Source of the DNA: Paraburkholderia sp. HP33-1
GTDB taxonomy: Bacteria; Pseudomonadota; Gammaproteobacteria; Burkholderiales; Burkholderiaceae
DNA: 64,000 nucleotides
Direction of reading: 5' to 3'
NCBI RefSeq assembly: GCF_021390595.1
Contig: NZ_JAJEJR010000001.1
Span: forward strand, 1,860,001 to 1,924,000
Shown here one piece after another: positions 7,855 through 16,897 of the stretch. Each line of letters begins with the position of its first letter. Within the stretch, counting starts at the first letter, position 1. Both the position numbers and the translations under genes were made by a program. The notes beneath the pieces were generated by a model, which did no database searches, had not been told where the DNA came from, and saw only the letters and a program-made list of their open reading frames with translations.

Positions 7855-9237
7855 TCATTCGATCGCAACGGCGCCGACGCGTTCATCGGCCGATGCGTGA
7901 TCGAGCGGCTCGCGCCGCATCATCAGTACCACCCCGGCCGCCGCGATCACGGCAGGCACCGCCAGCAGGCTGAACACCGCGCCGAACTGCCAGCCGAGCC
8001 CCATCAACGCGGCACCGACGAGCGCGCCCGCCACGCCGCCGACGCGGCCGATCCCCAGCATCCACGCAACGCCCGTCGCGCGCGCCCGGGTCGGGTAGAA
8101 GCTCGCCGCGAGCGCCGACATCGACGTGACCGCGCTGGTCGCGACCGTGCCGGTCAGGAAGATCAGCGTGCCGAGCCAGACCTGATGGCCGACACCCTGC
8201 CCCACGAGCAATACCAGCGCGCCAACCAGTACATAGGTGAACGCGATCACGCGATGCCCGGCGAAGCGATCCATCACCCAGCCGACGCACAGATTGCCGA
8301 GGATGCCGCCGAGCGGAAACAGCGAGGTCATCAACGCGGCCTTCTCGCCCGAAAAACCGGTGTCCTTGAACAGCGTCGGCAGCCAGTTGGTCAGCAGGTA
8401 ATAAATCAGCAGACCCATGAAATAGGCGAGCCACAGCATCAGCGTGCCAAAGCGGTAGCGCGCCGACAAGATGATCCCGAGCGCCCATTGCGCGCGGCTG
8501 TCGCCCGTATTGCGGCGCACGTCGACCGCGAAAAAGCGGCATCCGTCGAAACGCTCGGCGGGCGCGATGCGTTGCAGGATCCGCGCGATCCGTTGATCGG
8601 CCTGCTTGCGCACCGCGAGGAATTGCGCCGATTCAGGCAGCAGCAGCATCAACAGCGCGGTCAGCACGAGCGGACCGGCACCACCCGCGATCAGCACGCT
8701 CGGCCACCTGAAATGCGGAATCAGCCATGCGGAGGCCAGACCGCCGATCGCGAGGCCACCTGAAAAGCCGCAGAACATCGCATTGACCGCGACCGCGCGA
8801 ATCCGGGCGGGCGCGTACTCGGACATCAGCGTAACCGCGTTGGGCATCGCCGCGCCAAGACCCAGGCCGGTGAAAAAGCGCAGCAAGGTCAGCGATTCGA
8901 TCGAGCTCGCGCGCGCCGCCGCGAGACTCCACAGCCCGAAGAAGAACACCGACAGCACCAGCACCGTCTTGCGTCCGACCCGGTCTGCGCAGGGGCCTGC
9001 CGCGAGCGCGCCGATGCCGAGTCCGACCAGCGCCGCGCTCATCACCGGACCGAGCGCGCTGCGCGCGATGCCCCACTGCTGCACCAGCGACGGCGCGATG
9101 AAGCCGATCGCGGCGGTGTCGAAACCATCAGCCGCGACGACGAGGAAGCACAGCACGAGAATCGTCCATTGAAACGGCGAAAAGCGCCGCGCGTCGATAA
9201 AGGCCTGCACATCTACACTGCGCTCGGAGCGGGTCAT
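7855..9237 (-). CDS. MFS transporter, aromatic acid:H+ symporter (AAHS) family
   Basis: 460 residues with about twelve membrane segments. The loop 2-3 motif GPCADRVGRKTVL and DGFDTAAIGFIAPSL in helix 1 (the conserved D-G-x-D) mark the PcaK/BenK/MhpT group that imports aromatic acids with protons. The start at 9237 is backed by AAAGGAG. It lies 133 bases downstream of the NIPSNAP gene on the same strand, probably as the last gene of the SDR/FAD/NIPSNAP operon, and would bring in that pathway's substrate. pobA nearby makes 4-hydroxybenzoate another possible substrate. The real ligand cannot be read. Confidence 0.85.
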   Translation of the reverse strand: MTRSERSVDVQAFIDARRFSPFQWTILVLCFLVVAADGFDTAAIGFIAPSLVQQWGIARSALGPVMSAALVGLGIGALAAGPCADRVGRKTVLVLSVFFFGLWSLAAARASSIESLTLLRFFTGLGLGAAMPNAVTLMSEYAPARIRAVAVNAMFCGFSGGLAIGGLASAWLIPHFRWPSVLIAGGAGPLVLTALLMLLLPESAQFLAVRKQADQRIARILQRIAPAERFDGCRFFAVDVRRNTGDSRAQWALGIILSARYRFGTLMLWLAYFMGLLIYYLLTNWLPTLFKDTGFSGEKAALMTSLFPLGGILGNLCVGWVMDRFAGHRVIAFTYVLVGALVLLVGQGVGHQVWLGTLIFLTGTVATSAVTSMSALAASFYPTRARATGVAWMLGIGRVGGVAGALVGAALMGLGWQFGAVFSLLAVPAVIAAAGVVLMMRREPLDHASADERVGAVAIE

Positions 9238-9370
9238 GTGCGTGCTCCTTTCAGCTTGTTCATTGCAATGTCTCCTTGAAATGACGAGGTGTTTTCTTAT
9301 TGGTTTGGCTCGCGCTATCTGAAATGGGGTTCTGGTCGCCTGCCGCGCCGTCTCCTCGCCGAACCCGCAG

Positions 9371-9709
9371 CTAGCGCAGCATCGCCAGCGTTCTGAAGTC
9401 GACGCGCCTGATAATGCGGCTCTCCTGCGCGACGATCAGGTGCGCGGACGCCTGCAGATAAGCGGGCCACTCCGGATCGGCATCGCGCGCCGTGCGGCGC
9501 TGATCGTAATCGCCGATGCTGTCGTAGCCCCACAGATGCACGACCTGGTTCAGCGCGCCGATATCGCTCATGTAAAAGCCGACGGGCGCGCCCAGATACT
9601 TGAGCTGAATCGGCATCGCGAGCCGGTCGAAGACGTCGATGAATTCCGCCATGCCACGCGGACGGATCGTGTAGATACGATGATCGACGAAAGGTTTGCC
9701 CTGGCTCAT
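9371..9709 (-). CDS. NIPSNAP-family protein
   Basis: 112 residues with the NIPSNAP pattern: HRIYTIRPRGMAEFIDVFD at the start, NQVVHLWGYDSIGDYDQRR in the middle and a C-terminal strand RIIRRVDF. These are dimeric ferredoxin-like alpha/beta barrels of uncertain function, often placed in catabolic operons. The ATG overlaps the stop of the FAD dehydrogenase (ATGA), with GAGG upstream, so translation is coupled. The frame is open further upstream inside the FAD gene, but the initiation signals point to 9709. Confidence 0.85.
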   Translation of the reverse strand: MSQGKPFVDHRIYTIRPRGMAEFIDVFDRLAMPIQLKYLGAPVGFYMSDIGALNQVVHLWGYDSIGDYDQRRTARDADPEWPAYLQASAHLIVAQESRIIRRVDFRTLAMLR

Positions 9710-11493
9710 GTGCCGGTCCTCATTACGGTTTGGGATGCGCGGGTGTCCGCGTTGTTTGCGCTCGTTGCGTTCTTTGCGCTCTTCACGTTCACGCCCGCGA
9801 GACAACGCCCGGTGATATAGCCGAAGGTCATGATCGGCCCAAGCGTGATACCCGCGCCCGGATAGTTGCCGCCCATCACGCTCGCACGATCGTTGCCAAC
9901 CGCGTACAAGCCCGCGATCGGCGCGCCTTTCATGTCGAGCACTTCGCCGGTGACATTCGTCGTGATGCCGTCGAAGGTGCCGAGATCGCCCATCTCGACC
10001 TTCAGCGCGTAATACGGACCGTCGCCGATCGGCGCGACGCACGGATTCGGCTCGTGCTCCGGGTCCCCCAGATAGCGGTTGAACGACGTCGTGCCGCGGC
10101 CGAACTCGCTGTCTTCGCCACGTACCGCGTCCGCGTTATAGCGCTTCACGGTCGCTTCGAGCGCCGCGCCGTCGAGACCTGCGTTGCGCGCAAGTTCCGC
10201 AAGCGTGCGGCCGCGGCTCAGATAGCCGTTGCGCAGCAACGGACCAAGCGGCACGGGCGCCGGCTTCGCATAACCGAGCCCGTATTTGCGGATCGTCGCG
10301 TGGTCGCAGATCAGCCACATCGCGGTTTCGCGCTCGTTGGCGCAGGCCTCGATCATCGCGGCACCCACGTCGTGATACGAATTCGATTCGTTGGTAAAGC
10401 GCTTGCCCGTGCGCGTCACGCCGATCACGCCAGGCTTGTAGCGATCGACCAGGTGCGGAAACACGCCGACGCTGCCGTCACGCATCGGCACGCGCGACAC
10501 CGGCATCCATGCGGCGGGCTGCGGATAGCGGATCGCCACCTGCGCGCCGAGACGTTCGGCCATGCCGACGCCGTCTCCGGTATTGCCGGTCGGCACCGGC
10601 GACACGTGTTCGCCGCCGCGCCGCAGATGCGGATACGCGCGTTTGATCCGCGCGACGTCATGCGAGAAGCCGCCGCATGCGAGCACGACCCCGCGTCGCG
10701 CGGCGATGCGCATCTCGCCTTGCGGTCCCGCGACGAGCGCGCCGCTCACGCGGCCGTTCGTCACGGTCAGCTCGCGAGCGGCCGTACTCGTATGGATCGG
10801 AATGCCGAGATCGAGTGCGGACTTCGCGAGCCGCGCGGCGAGCGCGTTGCCGCTCGTGATCTGCACACCGCGCCGGTACAGCGCGAGATCCTTCAGATGG
10901 CTAGCGAGCCGCTTCGCGACATACAGGGCGGACTTGAGCGAGCGCGTCGCATTGAAGAAGTGCTTCAGGTCCGCGTTCGACGAGTTGAACATCATGCCGA
11001 TGAACGTGATCGTCTTGAGCGGCGCACGCAACCGCGTGATGTCCTTGCCGAGCGCGCGCGCGTCGAACGGCGCGGCCACGACCGAGCGGCCAATGTCGAC
11101 GCCGCCGCCGATGTCCGGGTGATAGTCGGGATACAGCGTCGGCACGAATTTGACGGTGGTCTCGCGCTCGAAGAAGTCGAGCATTTCCGGACCCGTATCG
11201 AGAAAGGCGTCGACGGCGGCGGCATCGAAGCACGCGCCCGTTTCGTTGCGCATGTAGGTCAGCGCCGCTTCGCGCGAATCGCTAACGCCGTTGCTCCTCG
11301 CGTGACGGTTGCCCGGAATCCACAGCACGCCACCAGAAAACGCTGTCGTGCCGCCGAAAAACGCTTCTTTCTCGATCACGACGACATCGAGGCCGTGCTT
11401 GCGCGCGGTGATCGCGGTCGACAGACCGCCCGCGCCTGAACCGATCACGAGCACGTCACACGTGAGTGTCGCGCTGAGTATTGCGTTGGTCAT
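9706..11493 (-). CDS. FAD-dependent dehydrogenase, 3-ketosteroid delta1-dehydrogenase/fumarate reductase flavoprotein family
   Basis: 595 residues. An N-terminal Rossmann fold (about residues 12-45, VLVIGSGAGGLSTAITARKHG) binds FAD; the segment FFGGTTAFSGGVLWIPGN is typical of the KstD/fumarate-reductase superfamily. The C-terminal FAD-binding signature reads GLYAVGNDRASVMGGNYPGAG. Such enzymes oxidise or reduce a C-C bond next to a ketone. With the SDR upstream and NIPSNAP downstream it probably acts on a cyclic or steroid-like ketone, but the substrate is unknown. AAGGAG precedes the ATG at 11493. The SDR ends 10 bases upstream, indicating an operon. Confidence 0.85.
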   Translation of the reverse strand: MTNAILSATLTCDVLVIGSGAGGLSTAITARKHGLDVVVIEKEAFFGGTTAFSGGVLWIPGNRHARSNGVSDSREAALTYMRNETGACFDAAAVDAFLDTGPEMLDFFERETTVKFVPTLYPDYHPDIGGGVDIGRSVVAAPFDARALGKDITRLRAPLKTITFIGMMFNSSNADLKHFFNATRSLKSALYVAKRLASHLKDLALYRRGVQITSGNALAARLAKSALDLGIPIHTSTAARELTVTNGRVSGALVAGPQGEMRIAARRGVVLACGGFSHDVARIKRAYPHLRRGGEHVSPVPTGNTGDGVGMAERLGAQVAIRYPQPAAWMPVSRVPMRDGSVGVFPHLVDRYKPGVIGVTRTGKRFTNESNSYHDVGAAMIEACANERETAMWLICDHATIRKYGLGYAKPAPVPLGPLLRNGYLSRGRTLAELARNAGLDGAALEATVKRYNADAVRGEDSEFGRGTTSFNRYLGDPEHEPNPCVAPIGDGPYYALKVEMGDLGTFDGITTNVTGEVLDMKGAPIAGLYAVGNDRASVMGGNYPGAGITLGPIMTFGYITGRCLAGVNVKSAKNATSANNADTRASQTVMRTGT

Positions 11494-11503
11494 GATGGTC
11501 TCC

Positions 11504-12385
11504 TTACGTGCGGACCTGGCGGCCGGCTTGCGTGGTCTGGGTGGCTTGCGTGGCTTCGAAGCCGGGACGCGGCACGAGGTCCATCAGCATGCTTTCGAAG
11601 CCGCCGTCGACGACGACTTCCGCGCCGTTCACGTAGGCGGCACGCTCGCTTGCGAGAAACGCGACGACATCGGCGATATCGTTTGGCTCGCCGATCCGGC
11701 GACTCGCCGTCATCTCGCTGCGCCGGCGTTCGATATCGCCGTGCTCGTAGAACGCCGCGGACAGCGGCGTGCGGATCATGCCGGGGCACACGGTATTGCT
11801 GCGAATACCGCGCGCGCCCCACTCCGCCGCGATCTGCTTCGACAGCATCGTCACGCCGGCCTTGCCTGCGCTGTAGGCGCCGCTATAGGTCTGCGGATGA
11901 TGCGCGGCCACCGACGCGACGTGCACGATCGCGCCAGCGCCGCGCTTCAACATGCCTTGACCGAATTGCTGCGAGCACAGCATGTAGCCGGTCAGATTCA
12001 CGCGCAGCATTGCATTCCATGCATCGAGTCCAATCTCTTCGATGCCACCCGGTCGCAGCAGACCCGCGTTGTTCACGAGCACATCGGCGGCGCCCAGACG
12101 CGCTTCGATCTCCGCCACCGCACCGCGCACGCTATCGATGTCGCCGATATCGCAGGCGAGCGCCAGCGCTTCGACGCCGCTCGCGTTCAGCGCCTGTGCG
12201 ACCTCCCGGCACTTTTGCTCATCGCGATCGAGCAGCGCCACGCGTGCACCGGCTTCGCCCAGCACCTTAACGATCGCGCTGCCGATGCCGCCCGCCGCGC
12301 CGCTCACCACGCAGACGCGGCCTTCGAGTCCGAGCCAGTGTCGCCCATTGCTGTGTTCGTAGCGTCGATCTTCCTGCTGATTCAT
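11504..12385 (-). CDS. Short-chain dehydrogenase/reductase (SDR)
   Basis: 293 residues, with an extra N-terminal 20-residue tail rich in Gln, Glu and Arg. The classical SDR elements are there: cofactor motif SGAAGGIGSA (about residues 30-39), Asp at the end of beta-2 (LLDRDE) favouring NAD(H), NNAG, the catalytic Ser region (HVASVAAHH) and YSGAYSAGK (Tyr-x3-Lys). It oxidises an alcohol or reduces a ketone, probably the first step before the FAD dehydrogenase. The start at 12385 has GGAGG nine bases upstream. It is the first gene of the operon and divergent from the AraC regulator at 12564. Confidence 0.85.
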   Translation of the reverse strand: MNQQEDRRYEHSNGRHWLGLEGRVCVVSGAAGGIGSAIVKVLGEAGARVALLDRDEQKCREVAQALNASGVEALALACDIGDIDSVRGAVAEIEARLGAADVLVNNAGLLRPGGIEEIGLDAWNAMLRVNLTGYMLCSQQFGQGMLKRGAGAIVHVASVAAHHPQTYSGAYSAGKAGVTMLSKQIAAEWGARGIRSNTVCPGMIRTPLSAAFYEHGDIERRRSEMTASRRIGEPNDIADVVAFLASERAAYVNGAEVVVDGGFESMLMDLVPRPGFEATQATQTTQAGRQVRT

Positions 12386-12563
12386 TTGCTTAGTCCTCCA
12401 AATCTCCATATTGATGACCGCGGCGAAAACACGTTGGCTGGCCTCGCCGACCTGTTTATCCGGCCGCGTCTTTGATGGAAAAAAGTATAGCCATGCGCGT
12501 CGGATCGAAATTGGACAAAGGCAGCGCATCGCAGGACAATTCGAACATAGGAGACAAAACCGC

Positions 12564-13454
12564 ATGAGGAATATCCCTAACTACGATCTGTACGGGGAGT
12601 CCGCGCGGCCGCCGTGGTACGACGCGTTCAATTTCGAATGGATCGCCGAGCGCAGCCGTCCGAACGACTGGCATATCGCCGCGCACCGTCACGATGCGCT
12701 GCTGCAGATTCTCTATATCCGCAGTGGCTCGGGCTACGTGCTGATCGAAAGCGAGAAGCTCACGATCGAAGCGCCATGCCTGATCCTGCTTCCGGCGCAA
12801 ACGGTGCACGGTTTCGCGTTTTCGCCAGAGATCGATGGGCTCGTGATCACCGCCGCGCAGCGCGCCTTGGAGTCGATTTCGAACGCGGTGTCGCCGGGCC
12901 TCGTGCCGGTGCTGCAACGGCCCGCGCTGATACCTGTTCGGCCCGCCATCGGCGAGCGCACGTTGATGCCATTGTTTGGTTTGCTGGAAGAGGAATTTCG
13001 CGGCGGCGCGCGCGGCCATATCGCCGCGGGCATGTCGCTGATGATTGCACTTTTTGTACAAGTCGCGCGGCTCACCGATGCCGCGTCGAGCGCGGGCGCA
13101 ACCATCAATGACCGGCGCGCGGCGCAGATCAAACGGCTACGCGAGCTGATCGCCGCGCACGTGCGCGAGCATCATCCAGTCGATTTTTATGCGGAGAAAC
13201 TTGGTGTGACAGCGGCGCAGCTGGGCCGCATCTGCCGTGAGGAGCTCGGCCATTCGCCGCTGTCGCTCGTCAACGACCAGTTGATACGCGAGGCGCAGCG
13301 CGATCTGGTGTACTCGGGTTCGAGCATCAAACAGATCGCGCACGCGCTCGGTTTCGAAGATGCGGCCTATTTCAGCCGCTATTTCCGCAAGCAGACCGGC
13401 GTCACGCCCAAGGAGTTCCAGGCGGCCGCGCATCGGGACCTGTCGATCAACTAG
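12564..13454 (+). CDS. pobR: AraC-family regulator, probably PobR-type
   Basis: 296 residues. An N-terminal cupin sensor domain (about 30-110, with HIAAHRHDALLQILYIRSG) is followed by a helical linker and two helix-turn-helix motifs at about 195-285, ending IAHALGFEDAAYFSRYFRKQTG. The N-terminus (RNIPNYDLYGE) is what I recall for AraC-type PobR activators of 4-hydroxybenzoate hydroxylase. pobA lies directly downstream in convergent orientation, ending 24 bases away. The gene is also divergent from the SDR operon (178 bases between starts) and could control it instead. AGGAGA lies about 11 bases before the ATG. The family is certain and the pobR name is probable. Confidence 0.75.
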   Translation: MRNIPNYDLYGESARPPWYDAFNFEWIAERSRPNDWHIAAHRHDALLQILYIRSGSGYVLIESEKLTIEAPCLILLPAQTVHGFAFSPEIDGLVITAAQRALESISNAVSPGLVPVLQRPALIPVRPAIGERTLMPLFGLLEEEFRGGARGHIAAGMSLMIALFVQVARLTDAASSAGATINDRRAAQIKRLRELIAAHVREHHPVDFYAEKLGVTAAQLGRICREELGHSPLSLVNDQLIREAQRDLVYSGSSIKQIAHALGFEDAAYFSRYFRKQTGVTPKEFQAAAHRDLSIN

Positions 13455-13477
13455 CGGTCCCGATCAACGCGCGTGAT

Positions 13478-14920
<1,443 letters not shown>

Positions 14921-16492
14921 CTAGCCAAGAAACAGCCCGTAGACAGGATTTTTCGTCTCTTCCCAGTACGGATAACCGAGTGTCGCGAGAAAACGGTCGA
15001 ACGCATTGTGGTCGCTCTCGGGCACCTGAATCCCAACCAGAATCGAGCTGTAGTCCGCGCCCTGGTTGCGATAGTGGAACAGGCTGATGTTCCAGTTCGG
15101 CGCCATCGACGACAGGAACTTCATCAGCGCGCCCGGACGCTCCGGAAACTCGAAGCGAAACAGACGTTCATCACGCGCGAGCGGCGAGCGGCCCCCGACC
15201 ATGTAGCGGATATGCTGCTTCGACAGTTCGTCGAAGGTCAGGTCGACGGTGGCGAAGCCGTGCGCTTCGAATGCGCCGGCGATCTGCGCCGATTCGCTGC
15301 GATTGCGGATCTGCACGCCGACGAAGATATGCGCCGAGTTCGCGTCGGCAATCCGGTAGTTGAATTCGGTGACGCTGCGCGTGCCGACCAGTTCGCAGAA
15401 GCGCTTGAAGCTGCCGCGCTCTTCGGGAATCGTCACCGCGAATACGGCCTCACGCGCTTCACCCACTTCGGCGCGTTCAGCGACGAAGCGCATGCGGTCG
15501 AAGTTCATGTTCGCGCCCGACGTGATCGCGATCAGCGTCTGATTCTCGATGCCTTCCCGCTCGGCGTACTGCTTGGCGCCGGCCACCGCGAGCGAGCCTG
15601 CCGGTTCGAGCACGCTGCGCGTGTCCTGGAACACGTCCTTGATCGCGGCGCACAGGGCGTCCGTATTCACGAGCAGCACTTCGTCGAGATATTCGCTGCA
15701 CAGGCGGAAGGTTTCTTCGCCCACGAGTTTCACCGCGGTGCCGTCGGAGAACAGGCCCACTTCGTTCAGCGTCACGCGCTCGCCTGCCTTCAGCGATGCC
15801 GCCATCGCACACGAGTCATCGGTCTGCACGCCGATCACCTTGATCTCGGGGCGCACCGATTTCACGTACGCAGCCACACCGGCCGCGAGACCCCCGCCGC
15901 CGATCGGCACGAAGATCGCGTGAATCGGGCCCTGGTGCTGGCTGAGGATTTCCATCGCCACCGTGCCCTGGCCGGCGATCACGTAGGGATCATCAAACGG
16001 ATGCACGAAGGTCAGGCCGCGTTCTTCCTGCAGCTTGACCGCGTGGCCATAGGCATCGCTATACGACTCACCGAACTGCACGACCTCGACGGTCGGGCCG
16101 CCGTGCGTGCGGATCGCATCGACCTTGAGCTGCGGCGTCGTCACCGGCACGACGATGATCGCCTTCACGCCCATGCGTGCCGCCGACAACGCCACACCCT
16201 GCGCATGATTGCCCGCCGACGCGGTGATCACGCCGCGTCCGAGCGCCTCGGCCGGAATATGCGCCATCTTGTTGTACGCGCCGCGCAGCTTGAACGAGAA
16301 CACCGGCTGGTTGTCCTCGCGCTTCAGATAGACCGGATTGCGCAGCCGCGCCGACAGGTTCGGCGCGCGTTCGAGTTCGGTCTCGCGCGCCACGTCGTAG
16401 ACGCGCGCGGTCAGGGTCTTTTTCAGGTAGTCGTGGGACGGCGCGATGCGCCCGGCCGCTGCGGCGGCCTGTTCGAGTTCGGTTAACAGCAC
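14921..16492 (-). CDS. ilvA: Biosynthetic threonine ammonia-lyase IlvA
   Basis: 523 residues, the long allosteric form. The catalytic PLP domain spans about residues 20-335, with the PLP lysine Lys68 in SFKLRGAYNKM and the phosphate-binding loop GGGGLA. Two C-terminal ACT-like regulatory domains (about 345-515) allow isoleucine feedback inhibition. It deaminates threonine to 2-oxobutanoate, the committed step of isoleucine synthesis, in the cytoplasm. The start is GTG at 16492, with AGGAG nine bases upstream; no ATG gives a comparable fit. Upstream lie an Ile-rich leader peptide and a terminator, so expression is very likely controlled by transcription attenuation. Confidence 0.97.
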   Translation of the reverse strand: MLLTELEQAAAAAGRIAPSHDYLKKTLTARVYDVARETELERAPNLSARLRNPVYLKREDNQPVFSFKLRGAYNKMAHIPAEALGRGVITASAGNHAQGVALSAARMGVKAIIVVPVTTPQLKVDAIRTHGGPTVEVVQFGESYSDAYGHAVKLQEERGLTFVHPFDDPYVIAGQGTVAMEILSQHQGPIHAIFVPIGGGGLAAGVAAYVKSVRPEIKVIGVQTDDSCAMAASLKAGERVTLNEVGLFSDGTAVKLVGEETFRLCSEYLDEVLLVNTDALCAAIKDVFQDTRSVLEPAGSLAVAGAKQYAEREGIENQTLIAITSGANMNFDRMRFVAERAEVGEAREAVFAVTIPEERGSFKRFCELVGTRSVTEFNYRIADANSAHIFVGVQIRNRSESAQIAGAFEAHGFATVDLTFDELSKQHIRYMVGGRSPLARDERLFRFEFPERPGALMKFLSSMAPNWNISLFHYRNQGADYSSILVGIQVPESDHNAFDRFLATLGYPYWEETKNPVYGLFLG

Positions 16493-16603
16493 GGCAAGCT
16501 CCTGGGTGGCAACATTCGATGCAGCAACGAGTCAACGGCGATCGATCTCGATCGCAGCCTGTTCGCCAGGAGGCAGGTAAAGAATGAACCTGAAAGCGGA
16601 CAT

Positions 16604-16630
16604 AAAAAAACCCGCCTCGTTTGGCGGGTT
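16604..16630 (-). terminator. Attenuator terminator in the ilvA leader
   Basis: On the minus strand AACCCGCC, loop AAACGA and GGCGGGTT form an 8-bp stem directly followed by a T-run (A-run 16604-16608 on the plus strand). It lies 26 bases after the stop of the leader peptide and 111 bases before the ilvA start. No gene ends just upstream apart from the leader peptide, so it is best explained as the attenuator. Confidence 0.88.
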
Positions 16631-16694
16631 ATGTGTCACTGCAAGTCGACGCGCGCTAACCCACCATTCGATGAATGATGCTAATAATCAGCGC
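16623..16694 (-). promoter_or_regulatory. Alternative RNA structures of the ilvA attenuator (segments 1:2 and 2:3)
   Basis: Segment 1, GCGCTGA (16688-16694), lies within leader codons 9-11. Segment 2 overlaps the end of the leader and its stop codon (16653-16665). Segment 3 is the terminator 5' arm (16623-16631). Segment 1 can pair with TTAGCGC in segment 2 (7 bp, one G-U). Segment 2 as GGTGGGTTA can pair with TAACCCGCC of segment 3 (9 bp, one G-U), which would block the terminator. A ribosome stalled on the Ile codons covers segment 1 and favours the antiterminator. The pairings are read from sequence; the mechanism follows the classical his/trp/ilv attenuation model. Confidence 0.75.
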
Positions 16695-16718
16695 AATACG
16701 GATGTCGAGGCAGTTCAT
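16656..16718 (-). CDS. Isoleucine-rich leader peptide of ilvA (20 residues)
   Basis: ATG at 16718 to TAG at 16656 encodes a 20-residue peptide beginning MNCLDIRIALIISIIH. Six of twenty codons are Ile (positions 6, 8, 11, 12, 14, 15), including two adjacent pairs, with two Leu and one Val. The peptide ends 26 bases before a perfect intrinsic terminator, and ilvA is the next gene. The Shine-Dalgarno is weak (GAAGA about 10 bases upstream). The peptide probably has no role beyond sensing charged tRNA-Ile through ribosome stalling. Confidence 0.8.
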   Translation of the reverse strand: MNCLDIRIALIISIIHRMVG

Positions 16719-16850
16719 GTCGGCGATCTTCGTCGAGTTGGCGGGCTTTGTCAATCCCTGCGGACCATCGTCAATATCTTGTCGACCACTGGCCCGCCGA
16801 CATTAATCAGTCTTCCTAAAACATTTCGGCCGCAACGGCCCAACGAATAA

Positions 16851-16876
16851 CGGGGCGCGCCGGCAAGCGCGCCCCG
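16851..16876 (-). terminator. GC-rich hairpin downstream of acvB
   Basis: A 10-bp perfect stem (CGGGGCGCGC at 16851-16860, complement at 16867-16876) with a 6-base loop, 21 bases beyond the acvB stop. There is no T-run on the minus strand, so it is a weak intrinsic terminator or an RNA 3' end-protecting structure. It separates the mprF-acvB transcript from the ilvA leader. Confidence 0.55.
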
Positions 16877-16897
16877 CTGATACGACCAACGCCGCGA

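Noticed and set aside
9730..11439. Long plus-strand open frame opposite the FAD dehydrogenase
   Set aside because: Shadow of the flavoprotein, His/Arg-rich translation without motifs.
16584..16850. Plus-strand frame of 88 codons opposite the ilvA leader
   Set aside because: It crosses the attenuator hairpin and has no sensible initiation signal; the minus-strand leader explains the region better.
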